DNA of 64,000 nucleotides, taken from contig CP129491.1 of assembly GCA_030584105.1 (NCBI GenBank), positions 2,852,001 through 2,916,000 of the forward strand. Reading direction: 5' to 3'. How positions within the stretch are numbered: position 1 is the first letter of the stretch; each line of letters begins with the position of its first letter. A program made the translations under genes and the position numbers. The notes below the pieces were generated by a model. The model saw only the letters and a list, made by a program, of their open reading frames with translations, made no database searches and was not told where the DNA came from. Positions 54,066 to 62,647 of this stretch are shown piece by piece. The DNA comes from UTCHB3 sp002050155. GTDB lineage: Bacteria; Bacteroidota; Ignavibacteria; Ignavibacteriales; Ignavibacteriaceae.

Positions 54066-55232
54066 ATGAAAGTACCCTTATTAGACCTTAAATCGCAATA
54101 CCTCTCGATGAAAGAGGAACTTGACGCCGCCTTGATTGGGGTGGCAGAATCTACAGCCTATATTATGGGGCCCGCAGTTAAGAAAATGGAAGAGGAAATG
54201 GCGCAGTTCCTTGGCGCTAAGTATGCAGTTGGCGTTTCTTCCGGAACGGATGCACTTCTGCTCGCTTTGATGGCTATAGGTGTCGGTAAAGATGACGAAG
54301 TTATTTTGCCGACTTATTCGTTTTTTGCTACTGCAGGAGTTGTTGCAAGGCTGAATGCCGTGCCGGTTTTTGTTGATTCTGATCCTGTTACTTTTAACAT
54401 GGACCCTGCGGGCATTGAAGCGAAAATTACTTCGAAAACAAAGGCTATAATTCCTGTTCACCTTTACGGGCAGTCTGCCGATATGGAACCCATTATGGCT
54501 ATAGCACGGAAACATGGCTTGCGGGTGATCGAAGATGGTGCTCAGGCAATTTCAGTTCAGTATAAAGACGGCAGAGGTGTCGGGAATATTGGTGATATTG
54601 GCTGTTTTTCGTTTTTTCCGAGCAAAAATCTGGGCTGTTTCGGCGACGGCGGGCTTGTAACCACAAATGATGATGAACTAATTGAAACCTTGCGCATTAT
54701 GAGGGTTCACGGAGGAAAACCGAAATATTATCACAAAGTTATCGGCGGTAACTTCAGGCTTGATTCTATTCAGGCGGCGGTTTTATCCGTTAAGCTGCCA
54801 TATTTGGATGGTTGGTCTGCTAAAAGGCGTGAAAATGCAGCTTTATATACCAAACTTTTTGTTGAAGCCGGCTTAGCCGAAGGAACCGGCAGAACTGCTT
54901 TTGACGCTAAAAACAAAGTCCTGCTTCCCAAAGCTGTTTATGACGGCTATGGTTTGAAGAACCACCATATCTATAACCAGTATGTAATTCGTGTTGAAAA
55001 GAGGGATGCCTTAAGAGCATTTCTGACCGAAAGAGGTGTTGGTAACGAAGTTTATTATCCGGTGCCGTTTCATCGTCAGGAGTGTTTCGCATATCTTAAC
55101 TGCAAAGATGAAGACTATCCCGTTGCCAATGCAGCAGCAGAAACCTCAGTTGCCGTACCGATTTATCCCGAATTAACTCCTGAGATGATCGGTTATGTGG
55201 TTGATACCATTGCGGAGTTTGTGAAGGGGTAG
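54066..55232 (+). CDS. DegT/DnrJ/EryC1/StrS-family sugar aminotransferase
   Basis: 388 residues. PLP-dependent aminotransferase on a nucleotide-linked keto-sugar. SSGTDALLLALMA (58-70), LPTYSFFATAG (81-91), IEDGAQA (155-161) and the PLP lysine K187 in FSFFPSKNLGCFGDGG are all present. It is the last gene of the cassette and is followed by a terminator at 55391. With its two neighbours it should supply an acetamido sugar for the surface glycan. Confidence 0.92.
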   Translation: MKVPLLDLKSQYLSMKEELDAALIGVAESTAYIMGPAVKKMEEEMAQFLGAKYAVGVSSGTDALLLALMAIGVGKDDEVILPTYSFFATAGVVARLNAVPVFVDSDPVTFNMDPAGIEAKITSKTKAIIPVHLYGQSADMEPIMAIARKHGLRVIEDGAQAISVQYKDGRGVGNIGDIGCFSFFPSKNLGCFGDGGLVTTNDDELIETLRIMRVHGGKPKYYHKVIGGNFRLDSIQAAVLSVKLPYLDGWSAKRRENAALYTKLFVEAGLAEGTGRTAFDAKNKVLLPKAVYDGYGLKNHHIYNQYVIRVEKRDALRAFLTERGVGNEVYYPVPFHRQECFAYLNCKDEDYPVANAAAETSVAVPIYPELTPEMIGYVVDTIAEFVKG

Positions 55233-55390
55233 AGTAAGATCTGCGGAGCTTAGTGGTTAGCCGGTGGTTATCCGATAAGGTGTATCCTTTGGTTCGATGC
55301 AACCGGATAATTAATCCATCTAAACCAACCAATTCGATCTGATACGATTTATCGGATTAACAACGCAGATTCATACAGTTAAATTAAATT

Positions 55391-55426
55391 AAAAAAGCCC
55401 TTGCAGAAAATTGCAAGGGCTTTTTT
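55391..55426 (+). terminator. Bidirectional Rho-independent terminator
   Basis: AAAAAAGCCCTTGCA pairs with TGCAAGGGCTTTTTT (15 bp) around a 6-nt loop. A/T runs on both sides let it serve the aminotransferase (+) and the GIY-YIG gene (-). The same stem recurs at 59394-59429. Confidence 0.93.
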
Positions 55427-55465
55427 TTATTTACTTAGGTTTATCTCTATACGCGTGCTTGCATC

Positions 55466-55714
55466 TTACATAGAATGACCCGTTAGTTCTTGAATAACTT
55501 TTCTGCTTTTTAGCTTTTTGAGTTGGGATTCTCTTTGTGTAGCTTCAGAGCGGGTTGAAAATTGTTCCGTGGAGATTAACTCCCAGTCTGTTGCACGAGA
55601 GGTAAATTTCGAGCGTTGAGTGTTATGGAGTTTTACTCGGTCTTCAAGGTTAGAGGTTTGACCTATGTAGTATTTATCAAGAGTCTGAGAGTAAAGTATA
55701 AAGAGATAAAACAT
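55466..55714 (-). CDS. GIY-YIG domain nuclease-like protein
   Basis: 82 residues from the ATG at 55714. The domain starts FYLFILYSQTLDKYYIGQTSNLEDRV, where YIG(Q) is the second half of the family motif and the first half is degenerate (FILYS). R26 in the LEDRV element and E62 in the SEATQRESQLKK helix match the catalytic Arg and Glu. Extending the frame upstream would run through the tRNA-Asp gene, so the later start is preferred. These small UPF0213-type proteins are common; function is uncertain. Confidence 0.85.
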   Translation of the reverse strand: MFYLFILYSQTLDKYYIGQTSNLEDRVKLHNTQRSKFTSRATDWELISTEQFSTRSEATQRESQLKKLKSRKVIQELTGHSM

Positions 55715-55739
55715 TTCTTGCAAAGTGTTTAAAATGACA

Positions 55740-55766
55740 AAAGCCCTTTTGCGATAAAAGGGCTTT
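55740..55766 (-). terminator. Terminator-like hairpin directly after tRNA-Asp
   Basis: AAAGCCCTTTT pairs with AAAAGGGCTTT (11 bp, loop of 5) immediately downstream of the tRNA 3' end on the minus strand, followed by TGTCATTTT. Confidence 0.8.
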
Positions 55767-55842
55767 GGCGGGACCGACGAGACTCGAACTCGCAACTTCC
55801 TGCGTGACAGGCAGGTGCTCTAACCAATTGAACTACGATCCC
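55766..55842 (-). tRNA. tRNA-Asp (anticodon GTC)
   Basis: 77 nt including an encoded CCA. Acceptor GGGATCG with CGGTCCC (one T-G pair); D arm GTTC/GAGC; anticodon arm CCTGC-CTGTCAC-GCAGG giving GTC; T arm GCGAG-TTCGAGT-CTCGT. All stems close. Upstream on the same strand lie two partial copies of its 5' part. Confidence 0.95.
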
Positions 55843-55864
55843 AATAAAAAACTTCTCAATGATT

Positions 55865-55915
55865 CGCAACTTTCCCGACGAGTCGGGATGCTCTAACCAA
55901 TTGAACTACGATCCC
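55865..55915 (-). repeat. tRNA-Asp-like partial copy 1
   Basis: 51 nt matching the tRNA-Asp 5' acceptor strand, D arm and variable region (GGGATCGTAGTTCAATTGG..., ending GTTGCGA). The anticodon arm is replaced by CCCGA-CTCG-TCGGG and the T arm and 3' acceptor are missing. Its 5' end lies exactly 73 nt upstream of the real tRNA 5' end. Confidence 0.85.
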
Positions 55916-55937
55916 AATAAAAAACTTCTCAATGATT

Positions 55938-55988
55938 CGCAACTTTCCCGACGAGTCGGGGCGATCTAACCAATTGATCTACGATCCC
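55938..55988 (-). repeat. tRNA-Asp-like partial copy 2
   Basis: Second 51-nt copy, again 73 nt upstream of the previous one. It has the same replacement hairpin. The D stem reads GATC/GATC instead of GTTC/GAGC, two changes at partner positions that turn a T-G pair into an A-T pair. Confidence 0.85.
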
Positions 55989-56301
55989 ATTAAAATGGAA
56001 AATTAAATATAATTCAGAGTGTTGGGAACATTATTCTTACAAAAATATAAAAATTAGAGTTGGAAAGTTAAGAAATACTACAATTCTATGCAAATATTAG
56101 CAAAAATTTATTATTATTGTTGTTAAAGATTTCTGTTTGTTGTTATTCAACACCGGCAAAGATTCGACAGTTAAAAATGCTACAAAATTTTCGGGCATTT
56201 TATTACACTTTAATATGACATAGGTTTGTAAATTATAATTCATAAGCGGGAAATTTTAGGCTGATCGGATCAGCAAATTGATAATTTAGTATGAAATCCG
56301 T
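55989..56301. other. Divergent AT-rich region between tRNA-Asp array and histidine kinase
   Basis: 313 nt, very AT-rich, no gene or terminator. Promoters for the tRNA unit (leftward) and the kinase (rightward) must lie here; no site is clear enough to name. Confidence 0.5.
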
Positions 56302-59300
56302 ATGAAAAAAAATTTTACTGATAATTCTTCTCCAATAAAGACATCAAAGAAAACTACTGTTCCAATCGGATCACCCGTTCTTCAACATGGGGTAACTCCA
56401 AACCAATCAAACACTCCAACAAACGAACCAGACAAACCAAACACTCCAACAAACAAACCAAACAAATACCACCACATCTATCGTTTGTTAAAATTCCAGG
56501 CAGAGGTTACGGATGCAATCTTTACACATAATAAGAGAGAAGAACTTTTAAATAGTGTTTGTAAAATAGCTGTTGAGGTGGGGGGATATAAGGCAGCATG
56601 TTTTTCATTTGACGGAGAAGCCGGTGAACGGTTAACTCACATAGTATATGGCGAGATGGACTCATCAGAAGAAGGAAACATTTTCAAATGCCACGAAGAC
56701 ACGGCTTACAAAACGGGCAAGCCGGTAATAATTAACGATGTGAAGAAATCGGAATCAGAATGTGGCTGCAAAATGAATATAAAAGGTGAAAAACCGAAAT
56801 CATTTGCAGTTTTTCCATTCACTGAAAACAGTGTAATCTATGGCACTTTTAGTGTATGCAATGTTGAAGCCGGGCATTTCTATAATGAAGAGATTGAAAT
56901 GCTTAGTAGAATTTCGAGCAATATTGCCGGTGCATTATGTGTAATTAAAAAAACTGAAAAAGATGCCTTTGCAGGAAGGCTTTTAATTGACAGCCAGGCT
57001 AAATATGAAGATTTTTACGAAAACTCACCTGACCTTTATTATTCTATAGATGTTGAAACTTTAAATATCGTAAATTGTAACAACACAATCTGTAAGGTTA
57101 CCGGGTACACCAAAGAGGAGTTGATTGGTATGAAGTTGACAGAGTTGCTTCACCCTAACTCCCACGATATATCTCGAAAAAATGTAGCGAACTTCCGAAA
57201 GACAGGCAAAATTGTAAACTCTGAACTTCAAATTTTGAATAAAGACGGTTCAACCATTAATGTTCTCTTAAATGCAAGCGCGATTCGGGATGAAGAAGGA
57301 AACATAAAATATTCCCGCTCGGTGTGCAGAGATATAACAGAAGAAAAGAAACTTGAAGAGAAAGAACAAAACCTTTGGGGCATTCTAAGAAAAAGCTTTC
57401 AGGAAATTTATGTTTTTGGGAGCAAGAACTTCCGATTTCTATTTGTTAACGACGGTGCTCTAAAAAACTTAGGCTACACTTCAGAAGAAATGTTAGAAAA
57501 AACTGTGCCCGATATTAAACCTGAATTTACGAGAGAGACCTTTATTGACTTAATTTTACCGTTGCTAAAACGGGAAGAAGAAACCTTAGTATTTACCACG
57601 ATCCACCAACGCAAAGATGGCTCAACATACGATGCTGAGATTCATCTTGAGACATATCAGCAGGAGGGTGAGGATCTGATGCTTGCCTTAGTTATGGATG
57701 TAACTGCAGAAAACCGAAGAAAACGCTCAGATCAAATGCGGTATAAAATTGCAAAGGCTGTGGTAACCTCATCAACCACGGAAGAATTGTTATCTCTCAT
57801 TCATGATGAAGTAAAAAAAGCAACAGGTGCGGATAACTTTTTTGTAGCTGAATATGACGAAACCACCACACTTTTCTACCCGTTACTTCATGTTGATGAA
57901 AAAGATAAATTTGCTTCCTGGCCCTCTGAAAAAACAATGTCGGGTTATGTAATTAAGAAAAGACGCCCTGTTTACCTTAGAAAAAGTGATATAAATGACT
58001 TGCGTGCCACCGGAGAGATAGAGTTGATGGGGGCGTTACCGGAATCGTGGTTAGGTGTTCCTCTTTCGATTGAAGGCAAAATGAAAGGTGTTATCGTGAT
58101 TCAGAGTTACACAACACCGAATGCCTACGATGAGTCAAGTATAAATACATTGGAAATTGTTGCAAACGAACTCAGTCTTTACTTGGAAAAGAAAAAAGCA
58201 GAAGAGGAGATTCTAAAGTTCTCACAGGCAATTGAACAATCGGCGGTGATGATGCAAATTACTGACCTGGAGGGAAGAATTGAGTATGTGAACCCATATT
58301 TTACTGAAGTTACCGGCTATACTTTACAAGATGTGCGAAATAAAAGTGCGTTGGATTTGAAAGGTGATGAGAGTGCTTTACCGGTTTACGATGAGATGGG
58401 CGATGCCCTACGAGCAGGTAAAGTATGGACAGGTGAGATACTAAAACGACGCAAGAACGGAGAAAAATATTGGGAAAGAGTTGTTTCATTCCCACTTCGA
58501 AACAATAAGGGTGAGATAATCAATTATTTCACAATGAAAGAAGATATATCCGAGAAAAAGAAAATGATTCAGGAGTTGGTTTTAGCCAAGGAAAAAGCTG
58601 AAGAGATGAACAGGCTGAAAACCAACTTTTTGGCTAATATGAGCCATGAACTGAGAACACCGATTAACGGCATACTCGGTTTTGCGGAAATTATTTCGGA
58701 GGAAACTGCCGAACAAACAACTAAAGAGATGTCTGAAAGGGTGCAAAAATCCGGGAAAAGATTGCTGAAAACACTCGATTTAATTCTGAATCTTTCACGA
58801 ATTGAAGCGGACAAAGTTGAGTTAGAAACTGAAATCGTCGATATAAAAAAATTAGTAAAAGAACTCATAATAGAATTTAAAGTGGAAGCTGAAAATAAAA
58901 AACTTTATCTGAAGTCGGAATTTATTGGGAAAATACCTCCATTAGTTACTGACATCAGTATTCTTATCGAAATTTTAAGCAGTTTAATTAATAATGCCGT
59001 TAAATTTACAAAAGAGGGCGGAGTAACGGTTAAGGTATCGTCTGACGAAGATGAACTGACTATTAAGGTAAAAGATACGGGTATCGGTATTACTGATGAA
59101 GAGAAAGATGTTATTTGGGAAGAGTTTCGTCAAGTTAGTGAGGGCTTTTCACGCAGTTTTGAAGGTTTAGGGCTTGGGTTGCCGCTGACACGACGGTTCG
59201 TCGAAAAACTTGGCGGCACAATTGACTTCACAAGCAAAACTGATAAAGGAACTACCTTCACGGTAATTCTGCCGCGCAATAGATTTATCTTGAATAATGA

Positions 59301-59325
59301 GAATGGTATGAACGGGCAGTATTAA
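56302..59325 (+). CDS. Multi-sensor histidine kinase (GAF-PAS-PAS-GAF-PAS-HisKA-HATPase)
   Basis: 1007 residues, no signal peptide or membrane helix, so a soluble sensor. After a Thr/Pro/Asn-rich repeat (residues ~33-52, TPTNEPDKPNTPTNKP type) come GAF (~55-215), PAS (~228-350), PAS (~358-475), GAF (~480-630), PAS (~635-757), HisKA with H782 in SHELRTPINGILGF, and an HATPase with N box LINNAVKFT (895-903), DTGIGI (925-930) and GLGLGL (955-960). There is no receiver domain, and no response regulator lies nearby. The first GAF has several cysteines (CKIA, CFSF, CGCK) that might sense redox or a cofactor; this is speculation. Confidence 0.9.
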   Translation: MKKNFTDNSSPIKTSKKTTVPIGSPVLQHGVTPNQSNTPTNEPDKPNTPTNKPNKYHHIYRLLKFQAEVTDAIFTHNKREELLNSVCKIAVEVGGYKAACFSFDGEAGERLTHIVYGEMDSSEEGNIFKCHEDTAYKTGKPVIINDVKKSESECGCKMNIKGEKPKSFAVFPFTENSVIYGTFSVCNVEAGHFYNEEIEMLSRISSNIAGALCVIKKTEKDAFAGRLLIDSQAKYEDFYENSPDLYYSIDVETLNIVNCNNTICKVTGYTKEELIGMKLTELLHPNSHDISRKNVANFRKTGKIVNSELQILNKDGSTINVLLNASAIRDEEGNIKYSRSVCRDITEEKKLEEKEQNLWGILRKSFQEIYVFGSKNFRFLFVNDGALKNLGYTSEEMLEKTVPDIKPEFTRETFIDLILPLLKREEETLVFTTIHQRKDGSTYDAEIHLETYQQEGEDLMLALVMDVTAENRRKRSDQMRYKIAKAVVTSSTTEELLSLIHDEVKKATGADNFFVAEYDETTTLFYPLLHVDEKDKFASWPSEKTMSGYVIKKRRPVYLRKSDINDLRATGEIELMGALPESWLGVPLSIEGKMKGVIVIQSYTTPNAYDESSINTLEIVANELSLYLEKKKAEEEILKFSQAIEQSAVMMQITDLEGRIEYVNPYFTEVTGYTLQDVRNKSALDLKGDESALPVYDEMGDALRAGKVWTGEILKRRKNGEKYWERVVSFPLRNNKGEIINYFTMKEDISEKKKMIQELVLAKEKAEEMNRLKTNFLANMSHELRTPINGILGFAEIISEETAEQTTKEMSERVQKSGKRLLKTLDLILNLSRIEADKVELETEIVDIKKLVKELIIEFKVEAENKKLYLKSEFIGKIPPLVTDISILIEILSSLINNAVKFTKEGGVTVKVSSDEDELTIKVKDTGIGITDEEKDVIWEEFRQVSEGFSRSFEGLGLGLPLTRRFVEKLGGTIDFTSKTDKGTTFTVILPRNRFILNNENGMNGQY

Positions 59326-59393
59326 AAAAAGTTAATACTGTTTTATTCTTACGCTATTTTTTGACAATATTTTCAACCATTGTTTACCTGACA

Positions 59394-59429
59394 AAAAAAG
59401 CCCTTGCAATTTTCTGCAAGGGCTTTTTT
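59394..59429 (+). terminator. Bidirectional terminator between histidine kinase and citF
   Basis: AAAAAAGCCCTTGCA with TGCAAGGGCTTTTTT, 15-bp stem with a 6-nt loop, identical in both arms to the terminator at 55391. It serves two convergent genes. Confidence 0.92.
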
Positions 59430-59519
59430 AATTTTTGAGCACAAAGTACGCTACTACTTACTCTCGGCAGTGTAAAGGCAACTGCTTAGAAGTGCTATTA
59501 TGGTACAAAGTTCACTTAA

Positions 59520-61076
59520 CTACTGCACCACCTTAAAGACAGAATCCAGCACGGTGCCGTCAACCCAGTTGACGATTGCCACCACTTCGTTGCGGTCTAA
59601 AACGGGTTTTTGGGGTGGGCCTCCGACAATTGCGTAAACCTCGTCCCGTATCTCTTCTATTTTCCTGATGGGTAAACCTTTGCCTTCAACGGCTTCGAGA
59701 AGGTCGGTGCGCTTCGGGTTTATCGCAATCCCTCGTTCAGTAACGATAACATCCACCATTTCGCCCGGTGCGCAGATGGTTGTTACTTCATCCAGAATAA
59801 CGGGAATCCGATCCCTAAACGAAGGAATCGCCAAAATTGAGCATTTAGCAAAAAGGCAGTTCTGCCACCCGCCGATGCCGTGCAAAAGCAACCCATCGGA
59901 GTGTGAAACCACATTTGCGTTAAAGTTCACATCAACCTCAGTCGCACCCAGAACCACCGCATCCACAATAGAAGCAAAATTTCCTTTCCCGTGGTAGTTA
60001 TAACTTGTGAAAGGTGAAGTGTTGACATGCCCGGGGTTTTCGCGCATGGAACGAACACCTTCCAGATCAAAAGTTTGTCCGTCTAAAATATAGTCGGTTA
60101 AACCTTCTTCCAACATTTGCACTAAATATTTCGTGCTTCCGCCACGGATAAATCTTGCTTTAATGCCGGTTTCTTTCATTCGTTCTTTCAGGAACATGGC
60201 GAACGCCAAAGCGGTACCGCCGGCACCCGCCTGAAAGGAAAAGCCATCTTTCATAATGCCGGAAAGTTCAATAAACTTTGCCACATATTCTGCAATCAGC
60301 AGCCTGTCGGGTGATTTAGTTATTTCAGTTGTGCCGGAAACAATCTTAGAAGAGTCCCCAAGTGAGTCAACTTCCACAACAAAATCGACATTATTACCCT
60401 GAATCTGCCAAGGCACACATGGGAAAGGGACAAGGTTATCGGTGACCACAATTGTTCTGTCGGCATATTCGGAATCTGCCAGCGCAAACCCAAGCAGACC
60501 GCATGCGGCTTTACCGGTTACGCCGTTTGCATTACCGAAAGGGTCGGCAGTTGGCGAAGCAATCACTGCAATATCGATGTGCACTTCACCATCCTGAACA
60601 GCCTGGTATCTTCCGCCATGGGAGCGCAGCACACCTACGCCATTCATTTTACCGTAGGAAGTGAACCTGCCGAGGGGCCCGTTCATGCTCCCTTCGATGT
60701 GGCTGATTGTACCATCTTCAAGATATGGAATCAGGTGCTCGTGGCAGGGGAACGAAGCACTGGGGAACCACCTGATGTTTTTAACGCCCATTTCCTTAAT
60801 AGTATCGAACAACAGGTTGGTAACCACATCGCCGTTTCGTAGGTGATGATGTGTTGATACGGTCATTCCGTCCCTCAACCCGGCTTTTTCAAGCGCAGCA
60901 CGCAGATTTGGCTGCCTTTTATCGCCGTCAGCGGGGTAATCGGCACATGAACGAACAGGCGGTTTTGCTTTCACGCCCGTTGGTTTATGCTTTCCTACGC
61001 CTTTGTAGGGGATTCTCTTTTGTCCGTTAACTTCAACCGGCACCAATCTGCCGGCGGCATTTCTAATCATTTCCAT
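59520..61076 (-). CDS. citF: Citrate lyase alpha subunit (citrate:acyl-carrier CoA-transferase)
   Basis: 518 residues, full family length. Swaps acetyl for citryl on the acyl-carrier thioester before cleavage by CitE. Sequence hallmarks are the N-terminal RNAAGRLVP, a STHHHLRNGD segment (~76-85), HIEGSMNGPLG, SPTADPFGNANGV, FQAGAGGTALAFAMF and NANVVSHSDGLLLHGIGGWQ. The start overlaps the CitD-CitE gene by 14 nt. No citC, citX or citG is in the window; they may lie beyond the right edge or elsewhere. Confidence 0.93.
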   Translation of the reverse strand: MEMIRNAAGRLVPVEVNGQKRIPYKGVGKHKPTGVKAKPPVRSCADYPADGDKRQPNLRAALEKAGLRDGMTVSTHHHLRNGDVVTNLLFDTIKEMGVKNIRWFPSASFPCHEHLIPYLEDGTISHIEGSMNGPLGRFTSYGKMNGVGVLRSHGGRYQAVQDGEVHIDIAVIASPTADPFGNANGVTGKAACGLLGFALADSEYADRTIVVTDNLVPFPCVPWQIQGNNVDFVVEVDSLGDSSKIVSGTTEITKSPDRLLIAEYVAKFIELSGIMKDGFSFQAGAGGTALAFAMFLKERMKETGIKARFIRGGSTKYLVQMLEEGLTDYILDGQTFDLEGVRSMRENPGHVNTSPFTSYNYHGKGNFASIVDAVVLGATEVDVNFNANVVSHSDGLLLHGIGGWQNCLFAKCSILAIPSFRDRIPVILDEVTTICAPGEMVDVIVTERGIAINPKRTDLLEAVEGKGLPIRKIEEIRDEVYAIVGGPPQKPVLDRNEVVAIVNWVDGTVLDSVFKVVQ

Positions 61077-62397
61077 AGTTCACCATCCAATCTTTTTCGA
61101 TCAAGCCGTTAAGCAGTGCGAGTTCAATCACCTTTTCGGCTCTTTTTACCACGGGCGGGTCGATCATTTTGCTGCCAATCGAGACGGCAGCCAGCCCCTT
61201 TGCGAGAGCCTCCTGAAAGGCGACGAATATTTTTTTCGCTTTTTCAATTTCAGTGGAAGTGGGGGCGAAAGCAGCATGAATCGGTTGAATTTGCCGGGGG
61301 TGGATGCAGCCCTTGCCTTCGAATCCGTAGGATTTCGATTCAAGAGTTGACTTCACCAAGCCCTCCATATCTGCCACATCGGAGAAAACAGAGTCAATTG
61401 CCTGCACACCGGCAGCTTTGGCGGCATTCACAACCTGCATTCTCGCCCAGAAGCTTTCCGTTCCTTCGAGCGTTCTTTCCGTGCCGATATCGGCGGTGTA
61501 ATCTTCCAAACCGATCGCAAGCGAACAAACCGAGGGCGCAGCAGCGGCAATTTTATATGCGTTAATAGCCCCTTTTGCGCTTTCTATAATCGGCATAAGC
61601 CGGATATCGCGGTTGATTCCGTGCTTTTCCTTCAGCCGTTGAATTTCATTCCCAACTTCAATTACGGCGTTTGCTTCTTCAACTTTTGGAATTAAAATCA
61701 GGTTAACTTTATGAGGGATAACGAATTTCAGGTCTTCTAACCCCATTGGCAGCTGATTAATCCGCACCATTCGTTCAGCACCGTAAAAATTCACGCATCT
61801 AAGTGCGTTTCTCACCAGGAAGCGGGCGGTATCTTTTTCTGCGGGTGCGACACTGTCTTCAAGATCAAGTATTAACCCATCAGGTTCGTGCAAACCTGCG
61901 TTCACAAAAAATTTAGGTTCATTCCCGGGAAGGTAAAGTCTGCTGCGACGCAGGCGATCTTTTGCAGTATCGGGAAAATCAAACTCACCAAAGAGGGGAA
62001 GATATTCCCTTGTTTCAGCAGGGTTTAGTCTTTTAACTGCTGCCTCAAACCGTGCCGCAATAACAAATGGGAGTGCGCCTGCATCTTCAATACTGATAGT
62101 AGCGCCTTTTATTCCGAAGAAATCAGCAAGTTTGGAAAGTTGCGCTTTAATAGCTCCGCCGTAAAGCGCACCAACTTTTGATTTTACGGAAATGTCGTTG
62201 TTGCCGGCACTGTTGTGGCGATCGGGGCTCTCTGCGTTGCCACTGCTATTAGCCGTGTTTCCCGTGTTACTGTTGCTGCCGGCAGTGGCACCATTTCCGA
62301 GCGTAATCTCAATCCAACAATCGGATCGGACGGCGGTGCCCCTCTTGCCCGCGGAGGCAGAGGGGGTTCCGCTTGTAATAATTTTATCGTCGTTCAT
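61063..62397 (-). CDS. citE: Fused citrate lyase acyl carrier (CitD) and beta subunit (CitE)
   Basis: 444 residues from the ATG at 62397, with AAGGAT upstream; a TTG at 62421 is less likely. Residues ~17-123 match CitD: TAVRSDCWIEI holds S25, the likely site of the phosphoribosyl-dephospho-CoA arm, and VKSKVGALYGGAIK...ISIEDAGALPFVIAARFEAAV is the rest. A Ser/Asn/Gly-rich insert (35-70) interrupts the carrier domain. The CitE lyase domain follows from ~150 (RSRLYLPGNEPKFF, LILDLEDSVAPAE). Together with CitF it makes a citrate lyase cleaving citrate to oxaloacetate and acetate. Confidence 0.9.
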   Translation of the reverse strand: MNDDKIITSGTPSASAGKRGTAVRSDCWIEITLGNGATAGSNSNTGNTANSSGNAESPDRHNSAGNNDISVKSKVGALYGGAIKAQLSKLADFFGIKGATISIEDAGALPFVIAARFEAAVKRLNPAETREYLPLFGEFDFPDTAKDRLRRSRLYLPGNEPKFFVNAGLHEPDGLILDLEDSVAPAEKDTARFLVRNALRCVNFYGAERMVRINQLPMGLEDLKFVIPHKVNLILIPKVEEANAVIEVGNEIQRLKEKHGINRDIRLMPIIESAKGAINAYKIAAAAPSVCSLAIGLEDYTADIGTERTLEGTESFWARMQVVNAAKAAGVQAIDSVFSDVADMEGLVKSTLESKSYGFEGKGCIHPRQIQPIHAAFAPTSTEIEKAKKIFVAFQEALAKGLAAVSIGSKMIDPPVVKRAEKVIELALLNGLIEKDWMVNYGND

Positions 62398-62647
62398 AAT
62401 AGAATCCTTTTGGCTTTTCAATTCAGTGATTCAGTTAAAAAGGCGTCTTTTAGCCCGCACAAGCTTACACCACAAATCGGTTCAATCGGTTTGAGTGGAC
62501 TGACTAACCCGACGGTTTTCACCGTGCTCATAGTGGTAACCGTTCTAACAGCCGTCACCGTTGTAAGTACCGGTAGAATGAGACATTGCAACCGACAAGT
62601 GGGTTAACCGCCAATTCCTTAAATCACTTCTCCGATAAGCCCGTTAA
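62398..62647. other. Spacer between PrpD-like gene and citDE
   Basis: 250 nt between the two minus-strand genes. It holds the citDE ribosome site. Near 62510-62575 there are imperfect ACCGTTNTAA/ACCGTNGTAA repeats. No terminator hairpin is obvious. Confidence 0.4.

Noticed and set aside
55715..55795. Longer N-terminus for the GIY-YIG protein
   Set aside because: The extension would be translated from the tRNA-Asp gene and its terminator; the ATG at 55714 starts exactly at the domain.
55843..55988. Two additional functional tRNA genes
   Set aside because: Both copies lack the T arm and 3' acceptor strand, and the anticodon arm is replaced by a 4-nt-loop hairpin, so they cannot fold as tRNAs.
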